Of a stretch of DNA of 27,441 bases, positions 1-7,391 are shown in pieces. Source of the stretch: CAZFDT01 sp964518335. Lineage in GTDB: Bacteria; Planctomycetota; Phycisphaerae; Phycisphaerales; Phycisphaeraceae. Location of the stretch: contig CAZFDT010000067.1 in the NCBI GenBank assembly GCA_964518335.1, positions 1-27,441 of the forward strand. The letters are read 5' to 3'. Position 1 is the stretch's first letter. Every line of letters starts with the position of its first letter. The notes beneath the pieces were generated by a model. That model saw only the letters and a program-made list of their open reading frames with translations, was not told the DNA's origin and did no database searches. The position numbers were made by a program, and so were the translations under genes.

Positions 1-107
1 TGAAGTAACAACATGATCCCCGGCCCTGGCGACTCTGCCCTGTGGGGCATGGTCGTCGGGGGGCCGGGGGTGGTGTTTGTGATCAGATACTGAAGTGACT
101 TTACCCT

Positions 108-139
108 CCCGTCGCTGCTTTTCTTTACATATCCGCCAG
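108..139 (+). repeat. imperfect direct repeat, left copy
   Basis: This 32-bp stretch matches 27334-27365 without gaps at 25 of 32 positions, in the same orientation. Both copies contain a TTTTCTT-like tract followed by ACATATC/ACACATC and GCCAG. The left copy lies downstream of the small minus-strand gene at 179-463, and the right copy overlaps a terminator hairpin. The role is unknown; it could be a shared intergenic or promoter-like element of the flanking DNA. Confidence 0.4.
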
Positions 140-178
140 GGATAGCTCTGCGTTGCGGTTCCCCAGACAGGTTCGCCG

Positions 179-463
179 TTAGGGTTGCCTGGCGTGCTCG
201 ATGCAATGCTCACGCAGCTGACCCAGCGTGAGCATCTGCGCCATGCCACATGACGCCTGACGGAAATGCGTGTCAAGAGCCGACAGCACCGATTCCACCC
301 CATGGCCACCAATGGGAGTCAGCCAGGACCGCCACCACGGGAGGGCCACTGCAGCAGCGTAACACCCGCAGGTCGAATCGAGCCAGACAGCCAGTCGCGC
401 GGCGAAGGCGGCAAACAGTTCCTCATACAGCTCCAGCACCTGTTCGAGATCGCTGTTGGCCAT
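179..463 (-). CDS. small hypothetical protein (94 aa)
   Basis: I do not recognise this family. The chosen start is the ATG at 463, giving MANSDLEQVLELYEEL..., because a GGAG Shine-Dalgarno lies about 8 nt upstream; a longer frame to 514 has no such support. The N-terminal 30 residues look helical and acidic. A cysteine/tryptophan-rich middle (STCGCY, then PWWRSW) follows, then another probable helix. No signal peptide or catalytic motif is visible. It lies 54 nt downstream of another tiny gene on the same strand (518-673), so the two are probably co-transcribed. Both sit outside the catabolic operons and may belong to different, possibly mobile, flanking DNA. Confidence 0.45.
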   Translation of the reverse strand: MANSDLEQVLELYEELFAAFAARLAVWLDSTCGCYAAAVALPWWRSWLTPIGGHGVESVLSALDTHFRQASCGMAQMLTLGQLREHCIEHARQP

Positions 464-517
464 CGCCGTCGCTCCGGGATATGTCGCTGCAATTATAGCA
501 TGGGGGCGGGTCAAATA

Positions 518-673
518 CTATGCTGAATGAACGCGCCAGGAGAGAGCGTCGCTCCATGCCAGTTCACTGTCTGAGCACACTGCCGCCGCCGCCTGCGTTA
601 CCATCTGCCCCAGCCAGCCTCGCAGCCGATCCAGAATCCCGTCCACCGTCTGCTCGACAACCTTCGCGTCCAT
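518..673 (-). CDS. very small hypothetical protein (51 aa)
   Basis: The frame opens at the ATG at 673 (MDAKVVEQTVDGILDRL...) with a near-perfect AAGGAGG ribosome binding site 7 nt upstream. That is the best RBS in this end of the window and the main reason to accept so short a gene. The product is probably a single amphipathic helix followed by an alanine-rich stretch and SDSELAWSDAL. There is no signal peptide or known domain. It precedes the 94-aa gene at 179-463 on the same strand. Function is unknown. Confidence 0.45.
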   Translation of the reverse strand: MDAKVVEQTVDGILDRLRGWLGQMVTQAAAAVCSDSELAWSDALSWRVHSA

Positions 674-800
674 CGTGGTGCCTCCTTGCGGATGTGATGA
701 CTTCGCAATGAGGTACCACATGCGCCGCCCCAGCGCCGCGCGGCGTTAATGGACCCGCTGAAATTCGCCGCGTTATTGCGGCACATATGAGTCGCTACAG

Positions 801-1685
801 TTAGCGATCCAGCCGCTCCAAAAGCGGTCGGAGCCATGCCTCGCATCCGCAGTGTCGAGCAAATAGCTGTGACAAATCATGGACGTGGTGCGAGTCGGAT
901 CCGCCGGTCGCCAGGAGACGGTGTTTTCGACAATACGCCTCGTACACAGGCGTGTACTCAACTGGGACGCGCGGATGCGCGCATTCGATTCCGTCAAGCA
1001 TGAAAGCTTCGCGCAGCTGATCCATGCGGCGTTCATCGGCGCCTCGAAAATACCTGTGTGGGTGGGCCAGAACGATCAGCGCACCAGCCCTGCGGAACAG
1101 GGGGATTGTGTCTTCGGGCGCCGGGTACGGGGGCCACGCAACGGACCGCATCAACCGGACGTAATCGGACTGAGCAGCAATGAAGCGCCGCTCCATGAGC
1201 CACTTTGCCAGCGTGTCGCTGGGCAACAGCGTTTGTCCTTGCTTGCGTAGGACGGCAGATTGTCGTTGTTCAGCAAGCAGTTGCCGATACTGCTCCCTGC
1301 TCATGGGAATGCCGGCACGCGTGAGGCTGTCGAGGATGGCGGCGGATGCGTCGCGTTGCCCCCGATCATGGTGGATCTGTATCGCCGCACGCAATGCTTT
1401 TGGCAGTGGCTTGGGGAGGCCGTAACACAGCACGTCATACTCGCCGCCATCGAAGGCGAGGGTCAATTCCACGGCGCGTACGTATCGGATCTGAGGGTAG
1501 CGGCGGGCGCACTGCTCGGCCGCCGCCATCGAATCAACATTCTGGTGCTCGGTGATGGCGATGCACTCCACGCCGAGTTCCATCGCGCGTTCGAAGTGAG
1601 CTTTAACGGGAAGATCAGCGTCGTAGCTCCAGCGGGTGTGCAGATGCAGATCGAATGTGACTCGTGCTGTTTGGGTATTGCTCAC
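801..1685 (-). CDS. PHP-domain phosphoesterase-like metal hydrolase
   Basis: This 294-aa protein belongs to the PHP superfamily, which uses a trinuclear metal site to hydrolyse phosphoesters. Visible metal-ligand motifs are HLH at residues 14-16, EH at 46-47, a conserved glutamate at 73 (VELTL), AHPH at 207-210 and GSDSH at 262-266. The full set is intact, so it is probably active. A central insertion at about residues 100-190 separates the N- and C-terminal PHP motifs, as in TrpH/YciV-type proteins. The start is GTG at 1685. It lacks a clear Shine-Dalgarno but lies 4 nt after the stop of the acyltransferase gene, which suggests translational coupling. It is the last gene of the five-gene minus-strand operon. 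No signal peptide is seen, so it is cytoplasmic. The substrate is not inferable. Confidence 0.85.
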   Translation of the reverse strand: MSNTQTARVTFDLHLHTRWSYDADLPVKAHFERAMELGVECIAITEHQNVDSMAAAEQCARRYPQIRYVRAVELTLAFDGGEYDVLCYGLPKPLPKALRAAIQIHHDRGQRDASAAILDSLTRAGIPMSREQYRQLLAEQRQSAVLRKQGQTLLPSDTLAKWLMERRFIAAQSDYVRLMRSVAWPPYPAPEDTIPLFRRAGALIVLAHPHRYFRGADERRMDQLREAFMLDGIECAHPRVPVEYTPVYEAYCRKHRLLATGGSDSHHVHDLSQLFARHCGCEAWLRPLLERLDR

Positions 1686-1689
1686 GGTG

Positions 1690-2415
1690 TTATGGGAGGT
1701 ATTGCCGCCAGAAGCAGGGTTCGTCCGGCCAGTCGTCGGGCCAGTCGGGGAGCTGGGGCGTTCGTGGATGCCAGAGGTCCAGCGGTTGCTCTGTGAGGGT
1801 GCGGCTGTTGTCGCGATCGAGCGCTTCGGGTAGGGGAGTGACGCGACCGGGAACGCCGATGACGAAGCTGCGCGGCGGCACGTCCCGGGTCACCAGCGCT
1901 CCCGCGGCGACGAAGCTCCGAGTACCGATATGTATCCCCGGCAGGAGGATGGCGCCACCGCCAATCATGACATGGTCTTCGATCGCCGCGCTTCTTGGGG
2001 TCGGGACCTGGTCGTAGCGGCCGGGCGTGCGGTCGTTGAGGAACGTCACACCGGGGCCGATGAACACGTGATCGCCAATCCAGGTGCGGGTGGGGATATA
2101 GACGTTTGACATGATTCGCACGCCGCGCCCGAGGCGGACGATGCCTTCGAGCGTCGAGTGGTTGAAAACCGTGCAATAATCACCGACTTTGACCCGGGCG
2201 CGAATCACCGCGTGATGACCGGTCTGAAACCAGTCGCCCAGATCGACGTCGCCGTAAACAACGGTGCCCGAGCGCAGAATACCGTGTCGACCGATATTCG
2301 CAGGCCTCGACTGGGGATGGTAGCGGTATCCGACCAGGACGTTGGGTTCAATGATCGTGCCCTCGCCGAGGTAAGCGCATTCATGTTCGTTTTGTCGGCT
2401 GGTTTGGTGATTCAT
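1690..2415 (-). CDS. left-handed beta-helix (hexapeptide-repeat) acyltransferase
   Basis: This 241-aa protein carries consecutive imperfect hexapeptide repeats over about residues 15-180. Examples are LGEGTIIEPNVLVG, VKVGDYCTVFNHS, VRLGRGVRIMSNVYI and IGDHVFIGPGVTF. The last turns, IGGGAILLPGIHIGTRSFVAAGA and VIGVPGR, are typical of sugar-nucleotide N- or O-acetyltransferases of the WxcM/WbbJ type. The C-terminal 50 residues are tryptophan/proline-rich (LPDWPDDWPDEP) and outside the fold. The start overlaps the stop of the preceding ceramidase-fold gene as ATGA, so translation is coupled. It probably transfers an acetyl group to an amino or hydroxyl group of a sugar-like molecule. Acceptor and donor are inferred from family only. 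Confidence 0.85.
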   Translation of the reverse strand: MNHQTSRQNEHECAYLGEGTIIEPNVLVGYRYHPQSRPANIGRHGILRSGTVVYGDVDLGDWFQTGHHAVIRARVKVGDYCTVFNHSTLEGIVRLGRGVRIMSNVYIPTRTWIGDHVFIGPGVTFLNDRTPGRYDQVPTPRSAAIEDHVMIGGGAILLPGIHIGTRSFVAAGALVTRDVPPRSFVIGVPGRVTPLPEALDRDNSRTLTEQPLDLWHPRTPQLPDWPDDWPDEPCFWRQYLP

Positions 2416-3854
2416 GGGCTTGTTGATCCACTGAGGTCGGCGAGCATTCGGACGGCTGCGGCCGCCAGCGCATCACCCGCGGGAGGGCGATAGGCGAACA
2501 GCTCGGTGCTGTAACGGTAATAACCGCTGATGTAGTCCAGGTCGCGGCAATTATCTGCGTCGGGGATGTAGCCCACCCAAGCGTCGTTCATGTAGCCGCA
2601 GGGAACCGTGACCGCAAGCGGTGAGCGGCGTTTGATCTGTCGGCCAATCGCCATGAACGGCTCGGCGGGGATGCCCACGATCCCCACGTCGCCGATTCGA
2701 AACGCGGCCATTTCCAGCCTCACGCCAGTGGGCGGTGGCGCTGACTGTTCGGGACTGTGAAACTGCAGGGCCCAGCACAGCCAGCGGCGGACCGGCTCGA
2801 CATAAGTTTTGCGGTTGGACAGGCTCATGTTGATGGGGAAATTCAGGCCGTCGCACTCTCGCGTGGTGAGCTGGTCGCCCTCGTCGCACCGCTTGAGGAA
2901 GGTTTCGACATGTTCCAGCCTTCGCTGCAACGCCTCACGGGGCGGCACTGGTTCGAATGGCAACTCGACCTCCTGCCAACACACATCCAGGTCCGCGCGC
3001 CGCGATAGTGTCATGCGCCGACTGGCCCCGACAAACGTCTCGCCCAGTAGCCGCCCGTGTCGCTGGGCATCGCGAACACAATCCGCCAGCGGTTTGTCGG
3101 CGAGCAGTCCTTTGCTGTTGACATCGCCGGCGCAGCCTTGAAGAAAGAGGACGGGCACGCCGTCATAAGCATTCGACAGCACATCGCAGGCGATCTGCGG
3201 ATATTCGCCGTGTACCACGGATATGTCGCAGCGGTGAGCAGTGACCGGATGGCCTGTGAATTGGGTGAGGAAGCCAACGGGCTTGTCATTCTCGCCCACA
3301 AAGCTCAGGACGAAGGCCTCGTCGTCGATACCGCCGACGTAATCCGGCGCCAGCTTCAGGCGGTCTTCTTCGCGCATGAAGTACGTCGTTCCGTCTGCGA
3401 GCCAGCCTTTGCGGTGATGGGTGATGCGCCGTTCTCGGCCGACCCCGTAATGCAGTCGAACGGGCACAAGCCGGCCTACGATCCGGCTCGCCGCCGCCAC
3501 GTATCCTGCAAGTATGCGCCGTCCTTCCGGCGTCAAGGAATCATTGAGTTCCTTCAGGTCAGGTTGATCTTTGCCTGGTGCGACAACCAGCGGAGCCACG
3601 GGAGGGCAGCAATGATTATGCGAGCTGAACAACAGCACGTGATCCAGGGGAACGCCGATGGTCTGGGCCACGCGCTGACGAAAGAGAACACTCACACGCA
3701 GATGCGTCATGAAATGGCTGGACAGGAGAACAATGCGCTGCCAGCCATCATCCAAAATCAGGACGCTGCTCTTCAGCGGCATGTAGATACGTGCTCCACT
3801 GCCTGCGTCGGCCGACACCTCGAACGTCTCTGCTGCAGCTCGAAGCAAGGTCAT
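2412..3854 (-). CDS. neutral/alkaline ceramidase-fold hydrolase-like protein (first copy)
   Basis: This 480-aa protein resembles the N-terminal catalytic domain of neutral/alkaline non-lysosomal ceramidase, a family expanded in planctomycetes and mostly uncharacterised there. Diagnostic stretches are the SSHNHCCPP metal-binding motif at residues 78-86, FTGHPVTAH at 199-207, and LQGCAGDVN at 238-246. Near the C-terminus a CGYMNDAWVGYIP segment resembles the ceramidase family's GY.ND..GYIP signature. No signal peptide is seen, so it is probably cytoplasmic. That argues against a role on extracellular lipids and for a small-molecule or glycoconjugate amide/ester substrate (inference). The gene overlaps its upstream and downstream neighbours by ATGA. 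A diverged second copy lies at 21422-22717. Confidence 0.8.
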   Translation of the reverse strand: MTLLRAAAETFEVSADAGSGARIYMPLKSSVLILDDGWQRIVLLSSHFMTHLRVSVLFRQRVAQTIGVPLDHVLLFSSHNHCCPPVAPLVVAPGKDQPDLKELNDSLTPEGRRILAGYVAAASRIVGRLVPVRLHYGVGRERRITHHRKGWLADGTTYFMREEDRLKLAPDYVGGIDDEAFVLSFVGENDKPVGFLTQFTGHPVTAHRCDISVVHGEYPQIACDVLSNAYDGVPVLFLQGCAGDVNSKGLLADKPLADCVRDAQRHGRLLGETFVGASRRMTLSRRADLDVCWQEVELPFEPVPPREALQRRLEHVETFLKRCDEGDQLTTRECDGLNFPINMSLSNRKTYVEPVRRWLCWALQFHSPEQSAPPPTGVRLEMAAFRIGDVGIVGIPAEPFMAIGRQIKRRSPLAVTVPCGYMNDAWVGYIPDADNCRDLDYISGYYRYSTELFAYRPPAGDALAAAAVRMLADLSGSTSP

Positions 3855-4972
3855 GCCATCCTTTGTGCAAGATCAACCGACGCCTGCTCAACGCATAGCT
3901 TCCTGAGAGCGCCCTCATCTGGCGCGGCACCGATCCCCACCTCGTCAGGCAGGAATACCATGGGGCCCTCGAAGCGCAACCTCCGTAAAGCGAGGTCGCT
4001 TTTGAAGAACTGGTTCACGTCGAACAGATCGCTGGGGTATTTGACCGCCGGCAGCGTCGCCAGCGCGGCCAGCACCGCGATCCCCACCCCCGACTCCAGC
4101 ATGCTTCCTATCCAGCAGGGGATGTCATGGGCGGCACACAAAGCATGGATCTGCAAGGCGGCGGTGAGCCCGCCCACACGACCGGGCTTGATGTTGATCC
4201 ATCGGCATGCGCCCAGTTCGATCGCTTGTCGGGCAAGGTCCGGCGACTTAATCGTCTCGTCGAGGCAGATTGGCGTGCGGATCACGCGTTGCAGGGTCGC
4301 GTGATCCACCAGGTTGTCAGGGGCAAGTGGCTGCTCGATCATGGTCAGGTTGAGGTCGTCCAGTTGTCTGAACAGGTCCGACTCGCGCAACGTGAAGGTG
4401 CCGTTGCAGTCGATATGCAGCATCAGGGAAGGGTGTCGCCTCCGGATCGCTTCGACGGCGGGCAGGCCCCAACTTCGGGTGAATTTCAGCTTGATGCGGC
4501 GCATACCCGCCTCGACGAGGGCGTCGGCCTGACGGATCAATTGCTCGAGTGAGTCCGCCACACCCAGGTCGCCGCCTGCTTCGGCGGTATTCCGCGTGCC
4601 TCCGATCAGCCGCCAGAGCGGCTGCTTTTCTGACTGGGCGTGTATGTCCCACGATGCCAGGTCAAGCGCAGCCTTCGCAAAGGGGTTCCCCTTGAAACAT
4701 GCGAGCATGTCGTCGATGGCGCCGGGCGTCTCGAAGTGATGGCCGCGCAAGGTCGGTGCCATGACGTCGCGCACGGTGCGAAACACGCCGGCGGCATACT
4801 CGGGGCTGTAGGTCGGCATCGCCAGCGGCGTCGATTCACCCCAGCCGACGCCCTTGTCGCTCGTCATCCGTATCAGGACCGAACCCACGTGTTCATCACA
4901 CCCGTAAGCCGTTCGCCAAGGCGTGACCAGCGGTAAGCTGACGTGGAAAATGTCGATTCGTTCGACGCGCAT
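3851..4972 (-). CDS. enolase-superfamily enzyme, MenC / N-acylamino-acid racemase-like
   Basis: This 373-aa protein has the two-domain enolase fold: N-terminal capping domain, then a modified TIM barrel. Active-site residues are in place. These are the KxK pair K161/K163 (IKLKF), metal ligands D188 (HIDCNG), E213 (IEQPL) and D238 (LDET), the opposing lysine K262 (INIKPGRVGG), and GSMLESGVG at 289-297. The K-x-K, K and MLESG pattern fits the o-succinylbenzoate synthase / N-succinylamino-acid racemase branch. No other menaquinone gene is nearby, so MenC function is unlikely. Racemisation or dehydration of a carboxylate substrate is the safer statement. It starts 15 nt after the dehydrogenase stop and overlaps the next gene by 4 nt. 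Confidence 0.85.
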   Translation of the reverse strand: MRVERIDIFHVSLPLVTPWRTAYGCDEHVGSVLIRMTSDKGVGWGESTPLAMPTYSPEYAAGVFRTVRDVMAPTLRGHHFETPGAIDDMLACFKGNPFAKAALDLASWDIHAQSEKQPLWRLIGGTRNTAEAGGDLGVADSLEQLIRQADALVEAGMRRIKLKFTRSWGLPAVEAIRRRHPSLMLHIDCNGTFTLRESDLFRQLDDLNLTMIEQPLAPDNLVDHATLQRVIRTPICLDETIKSPDLARQAIELGACRWINIKPGRVGGLTAALQIHALCAAHDIPCWIGSMLESGVGIAVLAALATLPAVKYPSDLFDVNQFFKSDLALRRLRFEGPMVFLPDEVGIGAAPDEGALRKLCVEQASVDLAQRMA

Positions 4973-4987
4973 GAGTGGCGTGTGGTA

Positions 4988-6013
4988 TCAAGCGCACTGA
5001 CAACGAAGTACCGCGCTGATCAGGTCGGCCGGCTGTTCATCGAGCATGCGGTACATACGGGGAGCCTCATTGAAATCGAACTCGTGCGTGATGAGTGGGA
5101 GCAGGTCGAGCTGGCTCAACAGATCCCGGGCCAGTGCGTCGCGCCGCGCAATGTCCCACAACGGGTGCATGTCGCGTGGGATGCGCGTCACGTGCGCGGA
5201 GGAAAACCGAATGCTGTTGAAGTGGGCTTCCTGGCCCAGGGGAATCTCGACCGGGCGTTGGTACATGGCTGCGAGGACGACGTGTCCCTGCGACTCGACC
5301 ACGCGCGGACACTGACACAGGGCGGCTTGACTGGCCGAGGCTTCGACGGCCACATCGGCGCCGCGCCCGTCATTGTGCTCGCGCACCGCCAGCGCGGGGT
5401 CGTGGTCGTTCGGATCCAGGGCGAGGTGGGCGCCCATGCCAAGCGCCATGTCACGCCGACTAGTGATCGGCTCGAAGACGATGATACGACTGGTGCCGGC
5501 GCGGCGCAGAAGCTGAACCGTCAGCAGACCCACGACGCCAGCCCCGAAGACGACCACCGTATCGCCCAATGCGGGCCGGACGTGCTGCACCACGCCCAGG
5601 GCTGTCTTAACCAGTTGCAGAAAGACGAATGGCCTGGGGTCGAGTTTGTCGGGCACGCGCCATGTGTTGGCGGAGGAGACGACCACGTGCGTTGCGTGAG
5701 TCGCGGTCGAAAAGACCGTGTCCCCCACGCGAAGGTTAGCCACGTCCGGGGCCGCTTCGATAACGCGCCCGACGTTGCCGTAGCCAAGCGTGGCAGGATA
5801 TTGCCACGGTCGTGCGTCAGGGTAGAACAGTCGGGTCTTGGGGTCGCGGCCCGAGTGCCAGTTGACGCCGCCCCGATAGGTGTTGAGTTCCGTGCCGATG
5901 CTGACGCCCAGGTATTGCGTCGCCACCCGGACCTGCCCGGTGGAAAGCGGCGTGTCGGGCGTCACTTGAATCTCGAGCTTGCGGGGACCGGTCACCACGA
6001 GGCGTTGGGGCAT
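4988..6013 (-). CDS. MDR-family NAD(P)-dependent dehydrogenase lacking zinc ligands
   Basis: This 341-aa medium-chain dehydrogenase/reductase is the first gene of the minus-strand operon. The GroES-like N-terminal domain spans about residues 1-130. The Rossmann domain carries VVVFGAGVVGLL at about 152-163, followed by an acidic residue in IIVFEP that would favour NAD. The catalytic-zinc cysteine expected in CGTD is replaced (SIGTEL), and the GHE motif is replaced by LGYGNVGRV. The four-cysteine structural zinc site is also absent, so it is a non-zinc MDR enzyme. The start is the ATG at 6013, with AGGAGT 6 nt upstream. The promoter is at 6092-6119. It probably oxidises or reduces a polyol or sugar-derived carbonyl; the substrate is unknown. 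Confidence 0.85.
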   Translation of the reverse strand: MPQRLVVTGPRKLEIQVTPDTPLSTGQVRVATQYLGVSIGTELNTYRGGVNWHSGRDPKTRLFYPDARPWQYPATLGYGNVGRVIEAAPDVANLRVGDTVFSTATHATHVVVSSANTWRVPDKLDPRPFVFLQLVKTALGVVQHVRPALGDTVVVFGAGVVGLLTVQLLRRAGTSRIIVFEPITSRRDMALGMGAHLALDPNDHDPALAVREHNDGRGADVAVEASASQAALCQCPRVVESQGHVVLAAMYQRPVEIPLGQEAHFNSIRFSSAHVTRIPRDMHPLWDIARRDALARDLLSQLDLLPLITHEFDFNEAPRMYRMLDEQPADLISAVLRCQCA

Positions 6014-6069
6014 GAATCACTCCTATCCGGTCACGCACGAGGTGAACCCCACAAATCGTTAAGAAGGGC

Positions 6070-6099
6070 TTGACACCACCTCGGCCTGCGCATTATAGT
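6070..6099 (+). promoter_or_regulatory. sigma70-type promoter for the regulator and plus-strand operon
   Basis: A perfect -35 box TTGACA (6070-6075) and a near-perfect -10 box TATAGT (6094-6099) are separated by 18 bp. This places transcription start near 6106, inside the four-repeat operator and 68 nt before the GTG start at 6174. The operator position is what a repressor would use. Confidence 0.75.
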
Positions 6100-6119
6100 T
6101 CATCTGTTCATTTATTCAA
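6092..6119 (-). promoter_or_regulatory. divergent sigma70-type promoter for the dehydrogenase operon
   Basis: On the minus strand a consensus -10 box TATAAT (plus-strand 6092-6097) follows a -35-like TTGAAT (6114-6119) at 16 bp. The -10 boxes of the two divergent promoters overlap by 4 bp, so polymerase can probably use only one at a time. Operator repeats fill the spacer and -35 of this promoter. Confidence 0.65.
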
Positions 6120-6126
6120 TAGTTCA
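6098..6126. promoter_or_regulatory. four 8-bp-phased GTTCA repeats, probable operator
   Basis: The pentamer GTTCA occurs at 6098, 6106 and 6122, with ATTCA at 6114, exactly every 8 bp on one strand. The array starts at the plus-strand -10 and runs through its transcription start; it also covers the spacer and -35 of the minus-strand promoter. The same element with two repeats, GTTCA every 8 bp on the minus strand, sits just after the -10 of the oxidoreductase promoter at 25592-25604. The adjacent GntR/LacI-type regulator is the obvious candidate binder (inference). Direct repeats are unusual for LacI or GntR dimers, which normally read palindromes. Confidence 0.7.
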
Positions 6127-6173
6127 CGACGGGCCCTGCTGAAGCCATTCTGCCCGCTTGAGACATACGGAAC

Positions 6174-7358
6174 GTGGCAAGACACTCACCCATTCTCGTC
6201 CTTCCTCCACGGCATGCAATCAGCGCCGCGCAACCCAGTGAGCCGTTACGCAGCTTTGTCCGCCAGCAGTTACTCGAGCAACTGGCCACACAGGCCGTGC
6301 TGGGAACGCGATTGCCCGCGATTCGCCAGTTGGCGGACCAGTACGGCGTGGCAGTTGGCACTGTTCAGGCCGCCGTCCGTGACCTCGTTCGTGCCGGGGT
6401 CCTGATTTCGCGCCGCCGGGTGGGTACAACCCTCGCCCCGTCGTGCAATCCGGACCGCATCCGTGCATTGATCGCGGAGGACGAGTTTGCGCAGCCGGAC
6501 AAGCGCGAGCACCCGAGCGTGGCGGGCAAGCGCGTCCAGATCGTGCATATCGACTGCGGTGAGCGGCTGGTCATGGATATGGTCGAGCGGGTGGCGCTGA
6601 CGCTGAGCAAGCATCTGTGCTGCGTCGAGCGCGTGCCCGTGAGCAAGTCTCTGCCTGTTCGCCTGCATAGGCCCGACACCGACGCCATCGTTGTCATCCA
6701 ACCGCCGCATCAGCTCGAACCGCGGCTCGATCCGCACCAGGTCCTTCTGGTGATCAGTACCGAACGGGTCGAGATCAACGCAATCGGCCGATACGACCTG
6801 CTCACGGTGGACGACGAGCACGGCAGCTTTCTGGCGGGCCGGCGGATCAAGACGGCGGGGTGTCGATCCGCTTGCTTCATCGGAGCGCGGCAGGGCAAAG
6901 GTTCCACGTTGATTCACGCCACGTCGGTTCGGCGTCTGCGCGGCTTCGAGCGCGGGTGGGGCCAGGCCGTGCCAACCCAGCACGTCTTGGTGGCTCAGTC
7001 GTACAACATCGGTCCAGGCGAAGCGATGGCGCCGGCGTTGCTCGCGTTGTCACCCCGGCCCGACGCGGTCTTCGCCGCCACCGACGAACTGGCGGTCGGC
7101 CTCATCCGGGGTCTGCGCGAGCACGGTCTGACCCCGGGCCGCGACCTCCACGTCGTCGGGTTCGACAAGCAGGAGATCGCCTTGACCGTGCCGAGCGGAC
7201 CGCTCACGACTATCGAGATCCCGCGCATTCAGATGGCGGTCCGCGGCGCCCAGGCGCTGGTCGAGCGGTTAAGCGACCCGGACCAGCCCATTCGCCGGCT
7301 GTACCTCGGCTGCTCACTGTTTGAAGGAACCACATGTCGGCCGCGCGTGAACGGATGA
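6174..7358 (+). CDS. GntR-LacI hybrid transcriptional regulator
   Basis: This 394-aa protein has an N-terminal GntR-type winged helix at about residues 25-85, with the typical LPAIRQLADQYGVAVGTVQAAV recognition region and wing. It is joined to a LacI/GalR-type periplasmic-binding-like effector domain at about 110-390, with FAATDELAVGLIRGL, HVVGFDKQE and the C-terminal LTTIEIPRIQMAVRGAQAL. Such proteins respond to a sugar-like ligand. The start is GTG at 6174 with only a weak GGA upstream. It is the first gene of the long plus-strand series and lies directly downstream of the phased operator, so autorepression and control of the divergent operon are likely. A C-terminal fragment of a paralogue lies at 23925-24344. 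Confidence 0.85.
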   Translation: MARHSPILVLPPRHAISAAQPSEPLRSFVRQQLLEQLATQAVLGTRLPAIRQLADQYGVAVGTVQAAVRDLVRAGVLISRRRVGTTLAPSCNPDRIRALIAEDEFAQPDKREHPSVAGKRVQIVHIDCGERLVMDMVERVALTLSKHLCCVERVPVSKSLPVRLHRPDTDAIVVIQPPHQLEPRLDPHQVLLVISTERVEINAIGRYDLLTVDDEHGSFLAGRRIKTAGCRSACFIGARQGKGSTLIHATSVRRLRGFERGWGQAVPTQHVLVAQSYNIGPGEAMAPALLALSPRPDAVFAATDELAVGLIRGLREHGLTPGRDLHVVGFDKQEIALTVPSGPLTTIEIPRIQMAVRGAQALVERLSDPDQPIRRLYLGCSLFEGTTCRPRVNG

Positions 7359-7391
7359 TCCGTCACAACCGTGCCTTAAGGAGAGAAAAGC

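Noticed and set aside
3057..4304. Long plus-strand open frame of about 415 codons.
   Set aside because: It lies opposite the ceramidase-fold and enolase-family genes, has no domain, and is a shadow caused by GC-rich codon use.
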